A DNA stretch of 64,000 nt from Christensenella minuta (GCF_003628755.1 NZ_CP029256.1:763585-827584); one strand, 5' to 3'; positions 17,293 through 25,712 are shown, numbered from the stretch's first letter. The notes: generated by a model not told the origin, from the letters alone. A program made the numbers and translations.

Positions 17293-18456
17293 TTACCAGG
17301 GCCGTCGGCCGCATACAAAATGATTTCGCCAATAGGAGGTGTCGTAGCTGCGGTGCACTACCTTCCCGTTAGAGGAGGAAGCGTCGATCATCATCCCGTC
17401 GCCGACTACGATACCGACATGCCCGACCCGCGTTCCCGCATTGTTGGAATAGAAAATCAGGTCTCCGCGCTGCAAATTATCGAAAGAAATCTTTTCCCAT
17501 GCGGAGTTTTGTGAAAAACCCGCCGCATTCAGGCGTCCGGTCGATGAACCGGCCTGCCGCAGACAATAAGTGACAAGACCAGAACAGTCAAAGGAATTCG
17601 GCCCCGATGCGCCCCATATATACGGGCAGCCAAGCTGCTCCTCCGCGACGGAGATAAACGTATCAATATTACCCTTGCGCTGAATCTCCGCTTCCTTTTC
17701 AGGAGTTGCCTTTGCGTCTGCCGAATAGATCAGAGCGAGCGTCATTTCACCGGTTTTCCCATCAACCCCAAGATCGTTTCGTTCCTGAAAACGTTTGACC
17801 GCATCGACGGTCTCTGTACCATAATAACCGGTGGCCTTCCCCAGGTAGCCTAACTCCTGCAAACGCTCCTGTAAAAGGTCCACATCGTCGCCGCTCGTTC
17901 CCTCCAACAGGGTGTAGGGCTTGGCTTCGTCAGTATAGATGACTGCGAGTGTTTGGGGACCGCATACACCGTCCTGTTCAAGGCCGTGCTGGCGCTGGAA
18001 AAAGCTGATTGCCCCCGCCGTTGCCGGACCATAGTATTGCGTTGTTTCATCAATATCAAGATAACCGAGATCCATCAGGCGCTGCTGCAACGTCTGGATT
18101 TCCGGCCCCTCCATCCCTTCTTTCAGGGTGGGATCCGGCGTTGGCTCAGGCGTGGGCTGCGGCGTGGGAGAAGGAGCCGGCTCCGCCACGGCGGTAAGCG
18201 GCTCGTCCGCGGGAAGTGTATTATCTGCATTTGCAGCGCTGGTATTGGAACTGAAAAAAGGCACATTGCCAAAAACGCCGAATGCAAATAAAAGGACGAC
18301 GACCACCGCAACTCCACAGACAGAACCGGTCATCGTCCAGCGTTTTGTTTTTGACATGCGGGACATTTTATCTTTAATATTCAGAAAAAAACGTTTGACA
18401 CGCAATGAAAAAGGATAATAGGTATGTCGCCTTACCTTGATAAACTTCCTTCGCAC
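17293..18456 (-). CDS. Membrane-anchored NlpC/P60 peptidoglycan hydrolase with two PG-binding domains
   Basis: The 387-residue protein has a basic cytoplasmic tail (1-40), one membrane helix (about 41-63), a Pro/Thr-rich linker (92-110) and two PG_binding_1 repeats (about 114-170 and 184-244). A C-terminal NlpC/P60 domain carries catalytic Cys291 in FDCSGLV and His346 in GHVGIVVGDG. Such enzymes cut stem peptides between D-Glu and the third residue. The start is GTG 18456, set by AAGGAG 8 nt upstream; the frame is open to 18564 but without a ribosome site there. No signal-peptidase site is evident, so it is probably a type II membrane protein with its domains outside. Confidence 0.9.
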   Translation of the reverse strand: MRRKFIKVRRHTYYPFSLRVKRFFLNIKDKMSRMSKTKRWTMTGSVCGVAVVVVLLFAFGVFGNVPFFSSNTSAANADNTLPADEPLTAVAEPAPSPTPQPTPEPTPDPTLKEGMEGPEIQTLQQRLMDLGYLDIDETTQYYGPATAGAISFFQRQHGLEQDGVCGPQTLAVIYTDEAKPYTLLEGTSGDDVDLLQERLQELGYLGKATGYYGTETVDAVKRFQERNDLGVDGKTGEMTLALIYSADAKATPEKEAEIQRKGNIDTFISVAEEQLGCPYIWGASGPNSFDCSGLVTYCLRQAGSSTGRLNAAGFSQNSAWEKISFDNLQRGDLIFYSNNAGTRVGHVGIVVGDGMMIDASSSNGKVVHRSYDTSYWRNHFVCGRRPW

Positions 18457-18485
18457 ACCGTCCACTCCTTCCGGATATTGAAATA

Positions 18486-18494
18486 ATTGTAACA
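18486..18494 (-). promoter_or_regulatory. Extended -10 promoter of the NlpC/P60 gene
   Basis: On the minus strand TGTTACAAT gives an extended -10 about 30 nt before the GTG start. No good -35 is seen. Confidence 0.45.
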
Positions 18495-18588
18495 TAAACT
18501 TAACAAATATGGTAGTGGGAAATGATGAAAATTGTTTCTTTTTACAGAAAAAGTGTTCTTTCAAGGCTATCTTTTTTGCCTTGCTGGC

Positions 18589-19254
18589 TTATCTCTCGAA
18601 TTTATATCCGATTCCCCATACCGTCAGGATGTGATTGCCGTATGGGCCGATGCTATCGCGTAGGGTCCGGATATGCGTATCCACCGTTCGGTCAGTACCG
18701 CTGAATTCATCGCCCCAAACATTGGAGAGGATCGCGTCCCGGGATAACGCCCGATTAGGATTTTGCAGCAGAAACACCAGAAGATCATACTCTTTTGGCG
18801 TCAGGAAGATTTGTATATCGTCCACCCACACTGTATGGGAATTCAGATTAACAGATAGTCCGTCGGCCGCCAGAAGCGTTCTTTTCTGGGTTTCCCTGCA
18901 CCGGTTCAGTATGGCGTGAATACGCGCAAATAATTCGGAAACATAGAAAGGTTTAATAATGTAATCGTCAGCGCCGGCTTCAAAACCGGCGAGGCGGTCA
19001 AATTCGCGGCTTTTTGCAGTCAAAAACACGATGGGTACCGGCGATATTTTTCTCAGCTGGCGGCATACATTGAGGCCGTCAAGTTCGGGCAAAAAGACAT
19101 CCAGTGCGATAAGGTCATATTCCTTACGGCGGAAAAGCTTAATGGCGCTGATTCCATCCCCGGCCTCGTCGATCAGGAATTCATTGGCATCCGCATAGCT
19201 CATGATTTTCAGACGCGTTTCCGCATCTGCATCTGCGATTAATAAATTTGTCAT
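18589..19254 (-). CDS. OmpR/PhoB-family response regulator (orphan)
   Basis: The 221-residue protein has a receiver domain with acidic pair Asp8/Asp10, phospho-acceptor Asp52 in LIALDVFLPE, Thr79 and Lys101 (KPF). A C-terminal winged helix follows (about 125-220, with LTPKEYDLLVFLLQNPNRALSRDAIL). It would be a DNA-binding transcription factor controlled by phosphorylation. No histidine kinase gene lies on either side, so the partner is elsewhere. The gene has its own strong promoter (19278-19306). Confidence 0.93.
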   Translation of the reverse strand: MTNLLIADADAETRLKIMSYADANEFLIDEAGDGISAIKLFRRKEYDLIALDVFLPELDGLNVCRQLRKISPVPIVFLTAKSREFDRLAGFEAGADDYIIKPFYVSELFARIHAILNRCRETQKRTLLAADGLSVNLNSHTVWVDDIQIFLTPKEYDLLVFLLQNPNRALSRDAILSNVWGDEFSGTDRTVDTHIRTLRDSIGPYGNHILTVWGIGYKFER

Positions 19255-19277
19255 TTCCGTTCCCCTTTTATGACCTC

Positions 19278-19306
19278 ATTATAAGGAAAATGCTTTTATG
19301 ATGCAA
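19278..19306 (-). promoter_or_regulatory. Sigma-A promoter of the response regulator gene
   Basis: On the minus strand, -35 TTGCAT (19306-19301) and -10 TATAAT (19283-19278) are separated by exactly 17 nt, about 24 nt before the ATG. AAAAGGGG follows as ribosome site. Confidence 0.8.
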
Positions 19307-19311
19307 CCTAC

Positions 19312-19347
19312 AAAAAAAGAAGACCCATACGGCGTATGAGCCTTCTT
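19312..19347 (-). terminator. Rho-independent terminator of the hydrogenase operon
   Basis: On the minus strand a 14-bp stem (AAGAAGGCTCATAC with GTATGGGTCTTCTT, two G-U pairs, GCC loop) is followed by a seven-T run. It lies just after the hydA-like stop. Confidence 0.9.
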
Positions 19348-19361
19348 AACATGAAAAGGGG

Positions 19362-21356
19362 TCACTTCCCTCCGCTCTTTCCGGTATAATCGGAAATCAC
19401 CTGTTTATAAATGTCTATGGTTTCCTTCATCTCGGCAAGTTCACCGCGTAGCCGTTCGTTTTCCTGCTCCAGCGTCCTGACGCGAACTGTTTCAAGGTCA
19501 TCGGTAAGCCTCTGGGGCCTATGCTGCCCGCGGGTATGCCCGTCTTTGTGACTTGCAGGGGGCTTTTTATCGGGAAAACCATCTGCAAATTCCAATGTAC
19601 CGCGCTTCACATATTTTGTGTGCAGCAGGTTATGTGCCTTTTTGCTCCCCGGATACTCCAAATATTCCGTATAGAGGGCCTGGATAGAGGGATTTTCATG
19701 CGATTGGCGGATCGATTTGCCTTCATCTTCGGCATAAAGGGCCGCCTGGCGCTTTGCACGTACCTCTGGATCAGCGCTCCGCGGCTGCCCGCCACCGGTG
19801 ATACAGCCTCCGGGGCACCCCATGATTTCGATGAAATGGTAAGGCGATGTTTCCCGGGCGATCTGATCGGCTAATTGCTTTGCACCCGCCAGTCCGCTCG
19901 TTACTCCGATATGGACCTCTTTCCCCTCAAAACTTTCATATTCGGGCAATACCTTTTCAAAACGCAGGATTGCCTCCTTGACCTGCTCCAGTCCCATGAT
20001 CGGTGCAACATGTAAATTTTCAAACGGCAGATTTCGTCCGCATACAATAGCATATACCGTGCGCAGCGCAGCCTCCATCACTCCGCCTGTCAATCCGAAA
20101 ATGTCAGCCGCGCCTGTAGATACCCCAAGCGGCTCGTCAAAAGTTCCCTCCCCGAGGGCATGAAAATCAATGCCAGCCTGTTTTATCATTGCTCCCAGCT
20201 CACGAGTCGTGATTACGGCATCCACATCGGCAACTCCCTTGCGCTTCATTTCTTCGCGCGTGATTTCAAATTTTTTTGCGGTACAGGGCATAACCGATAC
20301 GACGAACATTTTTGCCGGATCGATGTTTTTCTTCTCTGCATAATATGTTTTTGCCATAGCTCCGAGCATCATGTGGGGCGATTTGCATGTAGAAAGATGC
20401 GCCGTTTGTTCCGGGTAATAATGTTCGATATATTTGATCCAGCCGGGCGAACAGCTTGTAATCATAGGCAGCACCGCTGCTTCCCTGTCCATATACTTTG
20501 TCAGCCGCTCTAGGAACTCCGCACCTTCCTCCATAATCGTAAGGTCCGCACTCCAGTCTGTATCGAATACGTCATCCGCCCCGAGAGCACGCATAGCTGC
20601 CGCCATCTTTCCAGTGACGCTTGTGCCCGGAGGATAGCCGAACAACTCCCCGAGGGCTACGCGCACAGCCGGGGCTGCCTGTATCACGACGCGTATTTCA
20701 GGGTCGTTCAGTGCCTGCCATACCTGTGCGGTGGAATCCGTCTCCTTAAGCGCACCGACAGGGCATACGACTGTACACTGTCCGCAGAAAGTGCAGTTCG
20801 CCTTACTGATGGGAAGTCCCATCGCCGGAGCGATCACTGTATCAAAACCTCTCTGCTGTGCGTTCAGTACGCCCACGCCCTGAATTTGATTGCACGCCGT
20901 AACGCACCGGCGGCACAGAATACATTTGGATAGATCGCGCGTAATGGAAACGGAAGCGTCGACGTGCTGGCGGGAACTGTCTGTTTTAAAACGGGTTTCC
21001 GTGACACCAAGAGTCTCTCCGAGTTTTTGCAGCTCACAGCTCTGGTTTCGGTTGCAGGAAAGGCAGCTTTTGGAATGGTCGGAAAGCAACAGTTCATAGA
21101 GCATATTGCGCGCATCGCGTACCCGCTTTGTATTCGTCCTAACGGCCATGTCCTCCCGTACCTCTGTCACGCAGGAGGCCATCAGATTTTTGGCACCCTC
21201 CACTTCCACGGAACAGATCCTGCATGATCCGAATTTGTGAATATCCTTGAGGTAACAAAGGCTTGGGATATGAATTCCACACTGCCTCGCCGCCTCTATA
21301 ATCGTGGTTCCCTCCGGCACGGTGACCGGCTTTTGATTGATCGTGAGATGTACCAT
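19362..21356 (-). CDS. [FeFe] hydrogenase catalytic subunit (HydA, bifurcating-type operon)
   Basis: The 664-residue protein has, in order: a [2Fe-2S] domain (Cys34, 45, 48, 62); a His-Cys3 [4Fe-4S] site (His94, Cys98, 101, 107); two [4Fe-4S] clusters (Cys145/148/151/155 and 188/191/194/198); and the H-cluster domain with TSCSPGW (300-306), MPCTAKKFE (Cys358) and IMGCPGGCITGGGQP (Cys514, 518). It makes or uses H2. A C-terminal extension of about 70 residues is basic and then coiled-coil-like, without metal motifs. The start is 3 nt after the stop of the NuoF-GltD gene. The operon with NuoF and NuoE homologues fits a soluble NAD(P)-linked, probably electron-bifurcating, complex. Confidence 0.95.
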   Translation of the reverse strand: MVHLTINQKPVTVPEGTTIIEAARQCGIHIPSLCYLKDIHKFGSCRICSVEVEGAKNLMASCVTEVREDMAVRTNTKRVRDARNMLYELLLSDHSKSCLSCNRNQSCELQKLGETLGVTETRFKTDSSRQHVDASVSITRDLSKCILCRRCVTACNQIQGVGVLNAQQRGFDTVIAPAMGLPISKANCTFCGQCTVVCPVGALKETDSTAQVWQALNDPEIRVVIQAAPAVRVALGELFGYPPGTSVTGKMAAAMRALGADDVFDTDWSADLTIMEEGAEFLERLTKYMDREAAVLPMITSCSPGWIKYIEHYYPEQTAHLSTCKSPHMMLGAMAKTYYAEKKNIDPAKMFVVSVMPCTAKKFEITREEMKRKGVADVDAVITTRELGAMIKQAGIDFHALGEGTFDEPLGVSTGAADIFGLTGGVMEAALRTVYAIVCGRNLPFENLHVAPIMGLEQVKEAILRFEKVLPEYESFEGKEVHIGVTSGLAGAKQLADQIARETSPYHFIEIMGCPGGCITGGGQPRSADPEVRAKRQAALYAEDEGKSIRQSHENPSIQALYTEYLEYPGSKKAHNLLHTKYVKRGTLEFADGFPDKKPPASHKDGHTRGQHRPQRLTDDLETVRVRTLEQENERLRGELAEMKETIDIYKQVISDYTGKSGGK

Positions 21357-21359
21357 GAC

Positions 21360-24300
21360 TTACCTCCTGTCGCAGTGCAGGCAACGCATTGCCTCAGCAA
21401 TGGCATTGATCCTGTGATATCCGAGAACGACTTCGTCAAAGGTTTTTTTCCGCTCCCCTATGGGCAAGATTTCACGCTCGAATCTCTTATGGAAGACGAT
21501 CTCTCCCTCGTCATATACATTCGGAATGTCGATCACTTGCCCCTTATTGAGGACACCCTTTCCGCCGAGGTATTTATCGATTGAAGCAGCAGCCTGTTTT
21601 CCGTCTGCAATTGCGCGAATTACTTCATCAGGCCCGCGCGTAACGTCTCCACCGGCAAAAACACCATCCATAGTTGACATTTGAGTCATATTATCGATGA
21701 TAAATGTGCCCCATTCGGTCACGCCGATCTCATCTTTGCCGATAAAAGGCAAGTCTGCATATTGGCTGACTGCCGGGATGACGGTGGCTGCGTCTAAAAC
21801 AAAGTTGGAGCCTTCAATAGGAGTTGACTTGCGCCGCCCGGAAGAATCAAATACGCCAATTTCCATCCTGATACACTCGATCCCGGCAACTTGCCCGTTG
21901 CGGTCCCCAACAAATCGGACAGGAGACGTAAGCTCCATGACCTCAACACCTTCCTCAATGGCCTCAAGAACCTCATCCTGATACGCGGGCATCGCATCTA
22001 TCGTGCGCCGGTAGAGGACAATAACCCGGTCCGCACCGAGTCTCAGTGCCGTCCGCGCCGAATCGATGGCGGTATTTCCGCCGCCAATCACTGCGACAGT
22101 TCCTTCCAGACGCATATCCGGCTTCAGGTGTATGTCTTTTAAAAAGTCAATACCGGGCAGGACTCCTTTCAGGTTTTCACCCGGTATCCCGACTTTTTGC
22201 GGGAACTGAGTGCCCGTCGCCACATAGAGCGCGCCATAGTATTCCTTAAGATTTGCGAAATCGACGTCCACACCAACTTCCTTGTTGAGCAGAATGTTTA
22301 CCCCTGCTTGTTCGATCAGATGGATTTCATGCGCTAGTATATCCTTTGGGAGACGATACTCAGGGATTCCAAACGCAAGCACACCGCCCGCAACGCTCTG
22401 CGCCTCCATAACGTCCACGTCGTAACCGAGGCGGGCGAGATAGTATGCGCAGGTAAGCCCTGAAGCACCGGCACCGATAATCCCTACATTTTTTCCGTTT
22501 TTGGGAAATGTAAGCGTCATTTGGAACGGCTCTTCATGTTTGAACGCATAGTCTGCGGAAAAGCGTTTCAAATCACGTATCGCTACCGCCTCGTCCACCG
22601 TCCGCCGCCGGCATTTACGTTCGCATGGACGCGTACATATCCGTCCGCATACGGCTGGAAATGGATTTTCCTGCATAATAAGCTTATAAGCGTCCATAAA
22701 TCTCCCGGCGGCGACCAGGGAAATATATCCCGGGACATTGACGTTTGCGGGGCAGGTGTTCTCACAAGGAGAGATAAACAGTTCCGAACAGACTCCCGCG
22801 CGGCAATATTTACGGTTGATATGTTCCTCGTATTCTTCTCTGAAATTGCGGATCGTTGACAAAATAGGATTTGGAGCGGTTTGCCCGAGCCCACACATAG
22901 CGGTTTGTTTTACGGTTTCCCCAATTTTCGTCAGAAGTTCAATATCCCCCTGCTCTCCTTTACCTTCGGTAATCCGTTCGAGAATTTCCAACATCCGTTT
23001 AGTCCCAATTCGGCAGGCGGCGCATTTTCCACAGGATTCTTCACAGATAAAATCCATGAAAAAACGGGCAGTATCGACCATACAGGTGTCTTCGTTCATG
23101 ACGATCAATCCACCCGAACCCATGATCGCCCCAAGCGCATTCAGGGACTCATAGTCCGCCGGAACATTCAGATTCTCCTTGGTAATGCAGCCTCCGGATG
23201 GTCCGCCGATCTGCGCTGCTTTGAATTCCTTTCCTTCGCGCATCCCACCGCCGATTTTATAGATAATATCTCCTATCGATGTACCAATAGGGACCTCGAT
23301 GATTCCCGTGTTTACGACGTCTCCGGCAAGGGCGAATACCTTTGTGCCAGGAGCATTTTTAAGACCGAAACCAGAGTACCACGTTCCCCCATTGCGAACG
23401 ATACGTGGCAGGTTTGCCAGCGTCTCCACATTATTAATGATCGTTGGAGATTCGTCGAGCCCTCTTTCAAAGGGAAACGGGGGCTTTTGCTTGGGTTCCC
23501 CGCGCCTTCCTTCGATGGAGGACAGGAGTGCGGTTTCTTCGCCGCAGACAAAAGCGCCGGCGCCAATCCGGATTTCAAGATCGAAAGAAAAGTCCGTACC
23601 AAACAGGCGTTCACCCAAAAGGCCGTAGGAACGCGCTTCGTCAATCGCATGCTCAAGGCGCTCTACCGCAATGGGATATTCCGCGCGGATATATACGTAT
23701 CCTTTTTGCGCGCCAATAGCATAAGCGGCGAGGATCATTCCCTCAATTATGGAATGAGGATCGCCCTCGATTACGCTTCTGTCCATAAATGCCCCGGGAT
23801 CGCCTTCATCGGCGTTGCACACCATATATTTTTGATCGCTTACCTGGTCATGTCCGCTCCACAGCTTGATTGCCGTTGGAAATCCCGCGCCCCCGCGCCC
23901 CCGAAGACCGGATTTTTCCACCTCTGAGATGATGTCTTCCGGCGTTTTGCAGAGCAGCGCGTCCGCAGCGGCAAGGTAACCGTCCTTTGCGATATATGCC
24001 CTGATACTGTCATATTCGATACGGCCGCAGTTTTCAAGAACGATTCGCACCTGCGACCTGAAGAATTCGATATCGTCGATTACAGGAACATGGCGGTGAA
24101 GGGACGCGTCATAAAAGGTATATTCCTCCAGAATATCGCCTTGCTCTAAATGATTCTCGGCAATTTCATGTACTTTTGCGGGGGTAAGATTCGTATAGAA
24201 AATGCGTTCGGGCAGGACGAGCATCACAGGACCGGCCGCACAAATTCCCATACAGCCAGTTTGTATGACATTGACTCGCCTGGTGAGGCCGCGCTGACCG

Positions 24301-24458
24301 ATTTCACGCTCCAGCGCCTCGACAATCTCGGCGCAGTTCGACGAAACGCATCCCGCACCCCCGCATACAAGTATATTGCGTTCATAGCTTTCCTGTTTTC
24401 TGGTATACCGCTCTTTTATTTCATCAAGCTGCGCTGTTATTCTAATCGCTTGTTTCAC
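21360..24458 (-). CDS. NuoF-like hydrogenase flavoprotein fused to a GltD/NfnB-like NAD(P)H oxidoreductase
   Basis: The 1032-residue protein combines two modules. Residues 28-110 are a thioredoxin-like [2Fe-2S] domain (Cys32, 37, 69, 73). Residues 120-540 are NuoF, with GRGGAGFPTAIKLW and ADEGDPGAF for NADH/FMN and a [4Fe-4S] site Cys472/476/479/522. From about 560 comes a GltD-type module: N-terminal cluster cysteines (565, 569, 604, 608, 612, 616), then FAD and NAD(P) Rossmann motifs (GIIGAGASG near 659; VAVIGGGNTA). HydB subunits normally end in two ferredoxin-like clusters; here the GltD module replaces them. This predicts two pyridine-nucleotide sites in one subunit. The reading frame is intact across the junction. 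Confidence 0.93.
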   Translation of the reverse strand: MKQAIRITAQLDEIKERYTRKQESYERNILVCGGAGCVSSNCAEIVEALEREIGQRGLTRRVNVIQTGCMGICAAGPVMLVLPERIFYTNLTPAKVHEIAENHLEQGDILEEYTFYDASLHRHVPVIDDIEFFRSQVRIVLENCGRIEYDSIRAYIAKDGYLAAADALLCKTPEDIISEVEKSGLRGRGGAGFPTAIKLWSGHDQVSDQKYMVCNADEGDPGAFMDRSVIEGDPHSIIEGMILAAYAIGAQKGYVYIRAEYPIAVERLEHAIDEARSYGLLGERLFGTDFSFDLEIRIGAGAFVCGEETALLSSIEGRRGEPKQKPPFPFERGLDESPTIINNVETLANLPRIVRNGGTWYSGFGLKNAPGTKVFALAGDVVNTGIIEVPIGTSIGDIIYKIGGGMREGKEFKAAQIGGPSGGCITKENLNVPADYESLNALGAIMGSGGLIVMNEDTCMVDTARFFMDFICEESCGKCAACRIGTKRMLEILERITEGKGEQGDIELLTKIGETVKQTAMCGLGQTAPNPILSTIRNFREEYEEHINRKYCRAGVCSELFISPCENTCPANVNVPGYISLVAAGRFMDAYKLIMQENPFPAVCGRICTRPCERKCRRRTVDEAVAIRDLKRFSADYAFKHEEPFQMTLTFPKNGKNVGIIGAGASGLTCAYYLARLGYDVDVMEAQSVAGGVLAFGIPEYRLPKDILAHEIHLIEQAGVNILLNKEVGVDVDFANLKEYYGALYVATGTQFPQKVGIPGENLKGVLPGIDFLKDIHLKPDMRLEGTVAVIGGGNTAIDSARTALRLGADRVIVLYRRTIDAMPAYQDEVLEAIEEGVEVMELTSPVRFVGDRNGQVAGIECIRMEIGVFDSSGRRKSTPIEGSNFVLDAATVIPAVSQYADLPFIGKDEIGVTEWGTFIIDNMTQMSTMDGVFAGGDVTRGPDEVIRAIADGKQAAASIDKYLGGKGVLNKGQVIDIPNVYDEGEIVFHKRFEREILPIGERKKTFDEVVLGYHRINAIAEAMRCLHCDRR

Positions 24459-24476
24459 TTATGTTGCCTCCATTTC

Positions 24477-24974
24477 CTAGTACTGGGCCAAAATAGATTC
24501 CAGTTGGTTGGGATTGACCTGTTTATAGACTTTTTCGTCAATCATCATTGCGGGTGCAAGCCCACAGGCGCCAATGCAGCGCGCGATCTCAAAGGAAAAT
24601 TTCTTATCGGAGGTCGTATCTCCCAATTCAATTCCCAATAACTCCTGTAGGCGTTCAATCAATTTTTTCCCTCCGCGTACGTAACATGCGGTCCCCATGC
24701 ATACCCGTATCGTGTGTTCGCCCCTTGGCTTTGTTGCAAAAAACGAATAAAAAGTTACGACTCCTGATACCTCCGCAACAGGAATATCCATTTCCTCCGA
24801 AATAAATTTTTGTACTCCAAGCGGTAAATAGCCGTAAATTTCCTGAGCCAGATGCAGGATTTGGATCAGACTGTCCCTTTTACCGCCATATAGATTGATG
24901 ACATTGGAAATCTGTTCCAGCTTCTGTTCCTCATCTTCATCGGCTGCAAGTGCTTTTAAGATATCTTCCCTCAT
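24477..24974 (-). CDS. NuoE-like [2Fe-2S] hydrogenase subunit (HydC)
   Basis: The 165-residue thioredoxin-fold protein has the NuoE cysteine set VCMGTACYVRGG and CIGACGLAPAMMID. It passes electrons to the NuoF-like flavoprotein. The start is ATG 24974, placed by AAAGGAGG 8 nt upstream; the frame is open to 25010 without support. It is the first gene of the three-gene operon and ends 18 nt before the NuoF-GltD gene. Confidence 0.95.
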   Translation of the reverse strand: MREDILKALAADEDEEQKLEQISNVINLYGGKRDSLIQILHLAQEIYGYLPLGVQKFISEEMDIPVAEVSGVVTFYSFFATKPRGEHTIRVCMGTACYVRGGKKLIERLQELLGIELGDTTSDKKFSFEIARCIGACGLAPAMMIDEKVYKQVNPNQLESILAQY

Positions 24975-25206
24975 TATGGAATCCTCCTTTACCGTTGGAA
25001 CCCGGCACAACGTGCCGGTATAATGATGTGATTAGAATATAAATTACCGGTATGAATAAAGGATAACAGATAAATGTCACAGATTGATTAAAAGGAGCCT
25101 GCGTTTTGAAAAGAATTTGCCGCAGTTTCGGGAATAAGCAGATATATTCCATAACATTTTCATAACAATTAGAGGAAAAGAGAGAAATTACGGGAATTTA
25201 TGAGTA
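24975..25206 (-). other. Leader and upstream region of the hydrogenase operon
   Basis: No gene is seen here. A 7-bp inverted repeat, CCGGCAC-AAC-GTGCCGG (25002-25018), lies about 28 nt before the hydC-like start, in the probable 5' UTR; it lacks a T-run and could be a regulator site or stabilising hairpin. The rest is AT-rich, with several TATA-like stretches (for example 25021-25041) but no promoter good enough to call. Confidence 0.45.
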
Positions 25207-25240
25207 AACAAAAAGGTCCATACCACGTGGTACGAACCTT
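25207..25240 (-). terminator. Rho-independent terminator of the tRNA operon
   Basis: On the minus strand, AAGGTTCGTACCAC pairs with GTGGTATGGACCTT (14 bp, two G-U pairs) and is followed by TTTTTG. It lies about 127 nt after the last tRNA (Leu). Confidence 0.88.
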
Positions 25241-25366
25241 GGCGCACGCCAGTCTACCGGCTTTTCAACGGCGTGCTGCTCATGTATGGCTTTTTAGAGA
25301 AGTATATAACAAATCCGAACCCATCCATCCCTCAACGGGGAAAATGTGGTTCGGATTATGTTGGTC
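25241..25366 (-). ncRNA. Structured tail between tRNA-Leu and the terminator (possible small RNA)
   Basis: On the minus strand the tail has a hairpin with a 10-bp stem, AATCCGAACC/GGTTCGGATT (25357-25348 with 25321-25312). A second stem, GCACGCC/GGCGTGC (25276-25270 with 25250-25244), follows, and then the terminator. There is no reading frame worth calling. It may be a processed 3' trailer or a small RNA released by tRNA-Leu processing; no known RNA family was recognised. Confidence 0.35.
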
Positions 25367-25453
25367 TGGTGCGGATAAGAGGACTTGAACCTCCATGAAG
25401 TTGCCTTCACACGGACCTGAACCGTGCGCGTCTGCCAATTCCGCCATATCCGC
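25367..25453 (-). tRNA. tRNA-Leu (CAG)
   Basis: Class II tRNA of 87 nt including encoded CCA. The acceptor GCGGATA pairs with TATCCGC. The anticodon loop TTCAGGT lies between CACGG and CCGTG, giving CAG. The long variable arm (GTGAAGGCAACTTCAT region) supports Leu. It is the last tRNA of the operon. Confidence 0.96.
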
Positions 25454-25458
25454 AAAAT

Positions 25459-25543
25459 TGGTGGAGAGAGATGGATTCGAACCATCGAAGGCGTCGCCGG
25501 CAGATTTACAGTCTGCTCCCTTTAGCCACTCGGGAATCTCTCC
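25459..25543 (-). tRNA. tRNA-Tyr (GTA)
   Basis: Class II tRNA of 85 nt with encoded CCA. The acceptor GGAGAGA pairs with TCTCTCC. The anticodon loop CTGTAAA lies between CAGA and TCTG, giving GTA. The long variable arm fits bacterial tRNA-Tyr. Confidence 0.96.
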
Positions 25544-25547
25544 ACGT

Positions 25548-25623
25548 TGGAGCTGGTGATGGGACTTGAACCCGCAACCTGCTGATTACAAATCAGCTGC
25601 TCTGCCAATTGAGCTACACCAGC
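25548..25623 (-). tRNA. tRNA-Thr (TGT)
   Basis: A 76-nt cloverleaf with encoded CCA. The acceptor GCTGGTG pairs with CACCAGC and the discriminator is U. The loop TTTGTAA between GCTGA and TCAGC gives anticodon TGT. Confidence 0.95.
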
Positions 25624-25632
25624 AGGTGTAAA

Positions 25633-25708
25633 TGGTGCCTCCGGGCGGAATCGAACCACCGACACGGGGATTTTCAGTCCCCTGCTCTACCGACTGAGCT
25701 ACAGAGGC
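25633..25708 (-). tRNA. tRNA-Phe (GAA)
   Basis: A 76-nt cloverleaf with encoded CCA. The acceptor GCCTCTG pairs with CGGAGGC through one G-U type pair. The loop CTGAAAA between GGGGA and TCCCC gives anticodon GAA. Confidence 0.95.
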
Positions 25709-25712
25709 ATAT

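Noticed and set aside
22881-23927. 348-codon plus-strand frame opposite the NuoF-GltD gene
   Set aside because: It is the reverse frame of the conserved NuoF module with no ribosome site or family resemblance.
25002-25018. CCGGCAC/GTGCCGG repeat as a Rex operator for the hydrogenase operon
   Set aside because: It does not resemble the TTGTTAA-type Rex site; it is listed only as a leader hairpin.
25207-25366. T-box riboswitch next to the tRNA genes
   Set aside because: The T-box core sequence (AGGGUGGNACCGCG) is absent and no aminoacyl-tRNA synthetase or transporter follows.
25200-25388. Small plus-strand frame (62 codons) in the tRNA trailer region
   Set aside because: It runs across the terminator hairpin and into tRNA-Leu on the other strand and has no ribosome site; it is explained by the RNA structures.
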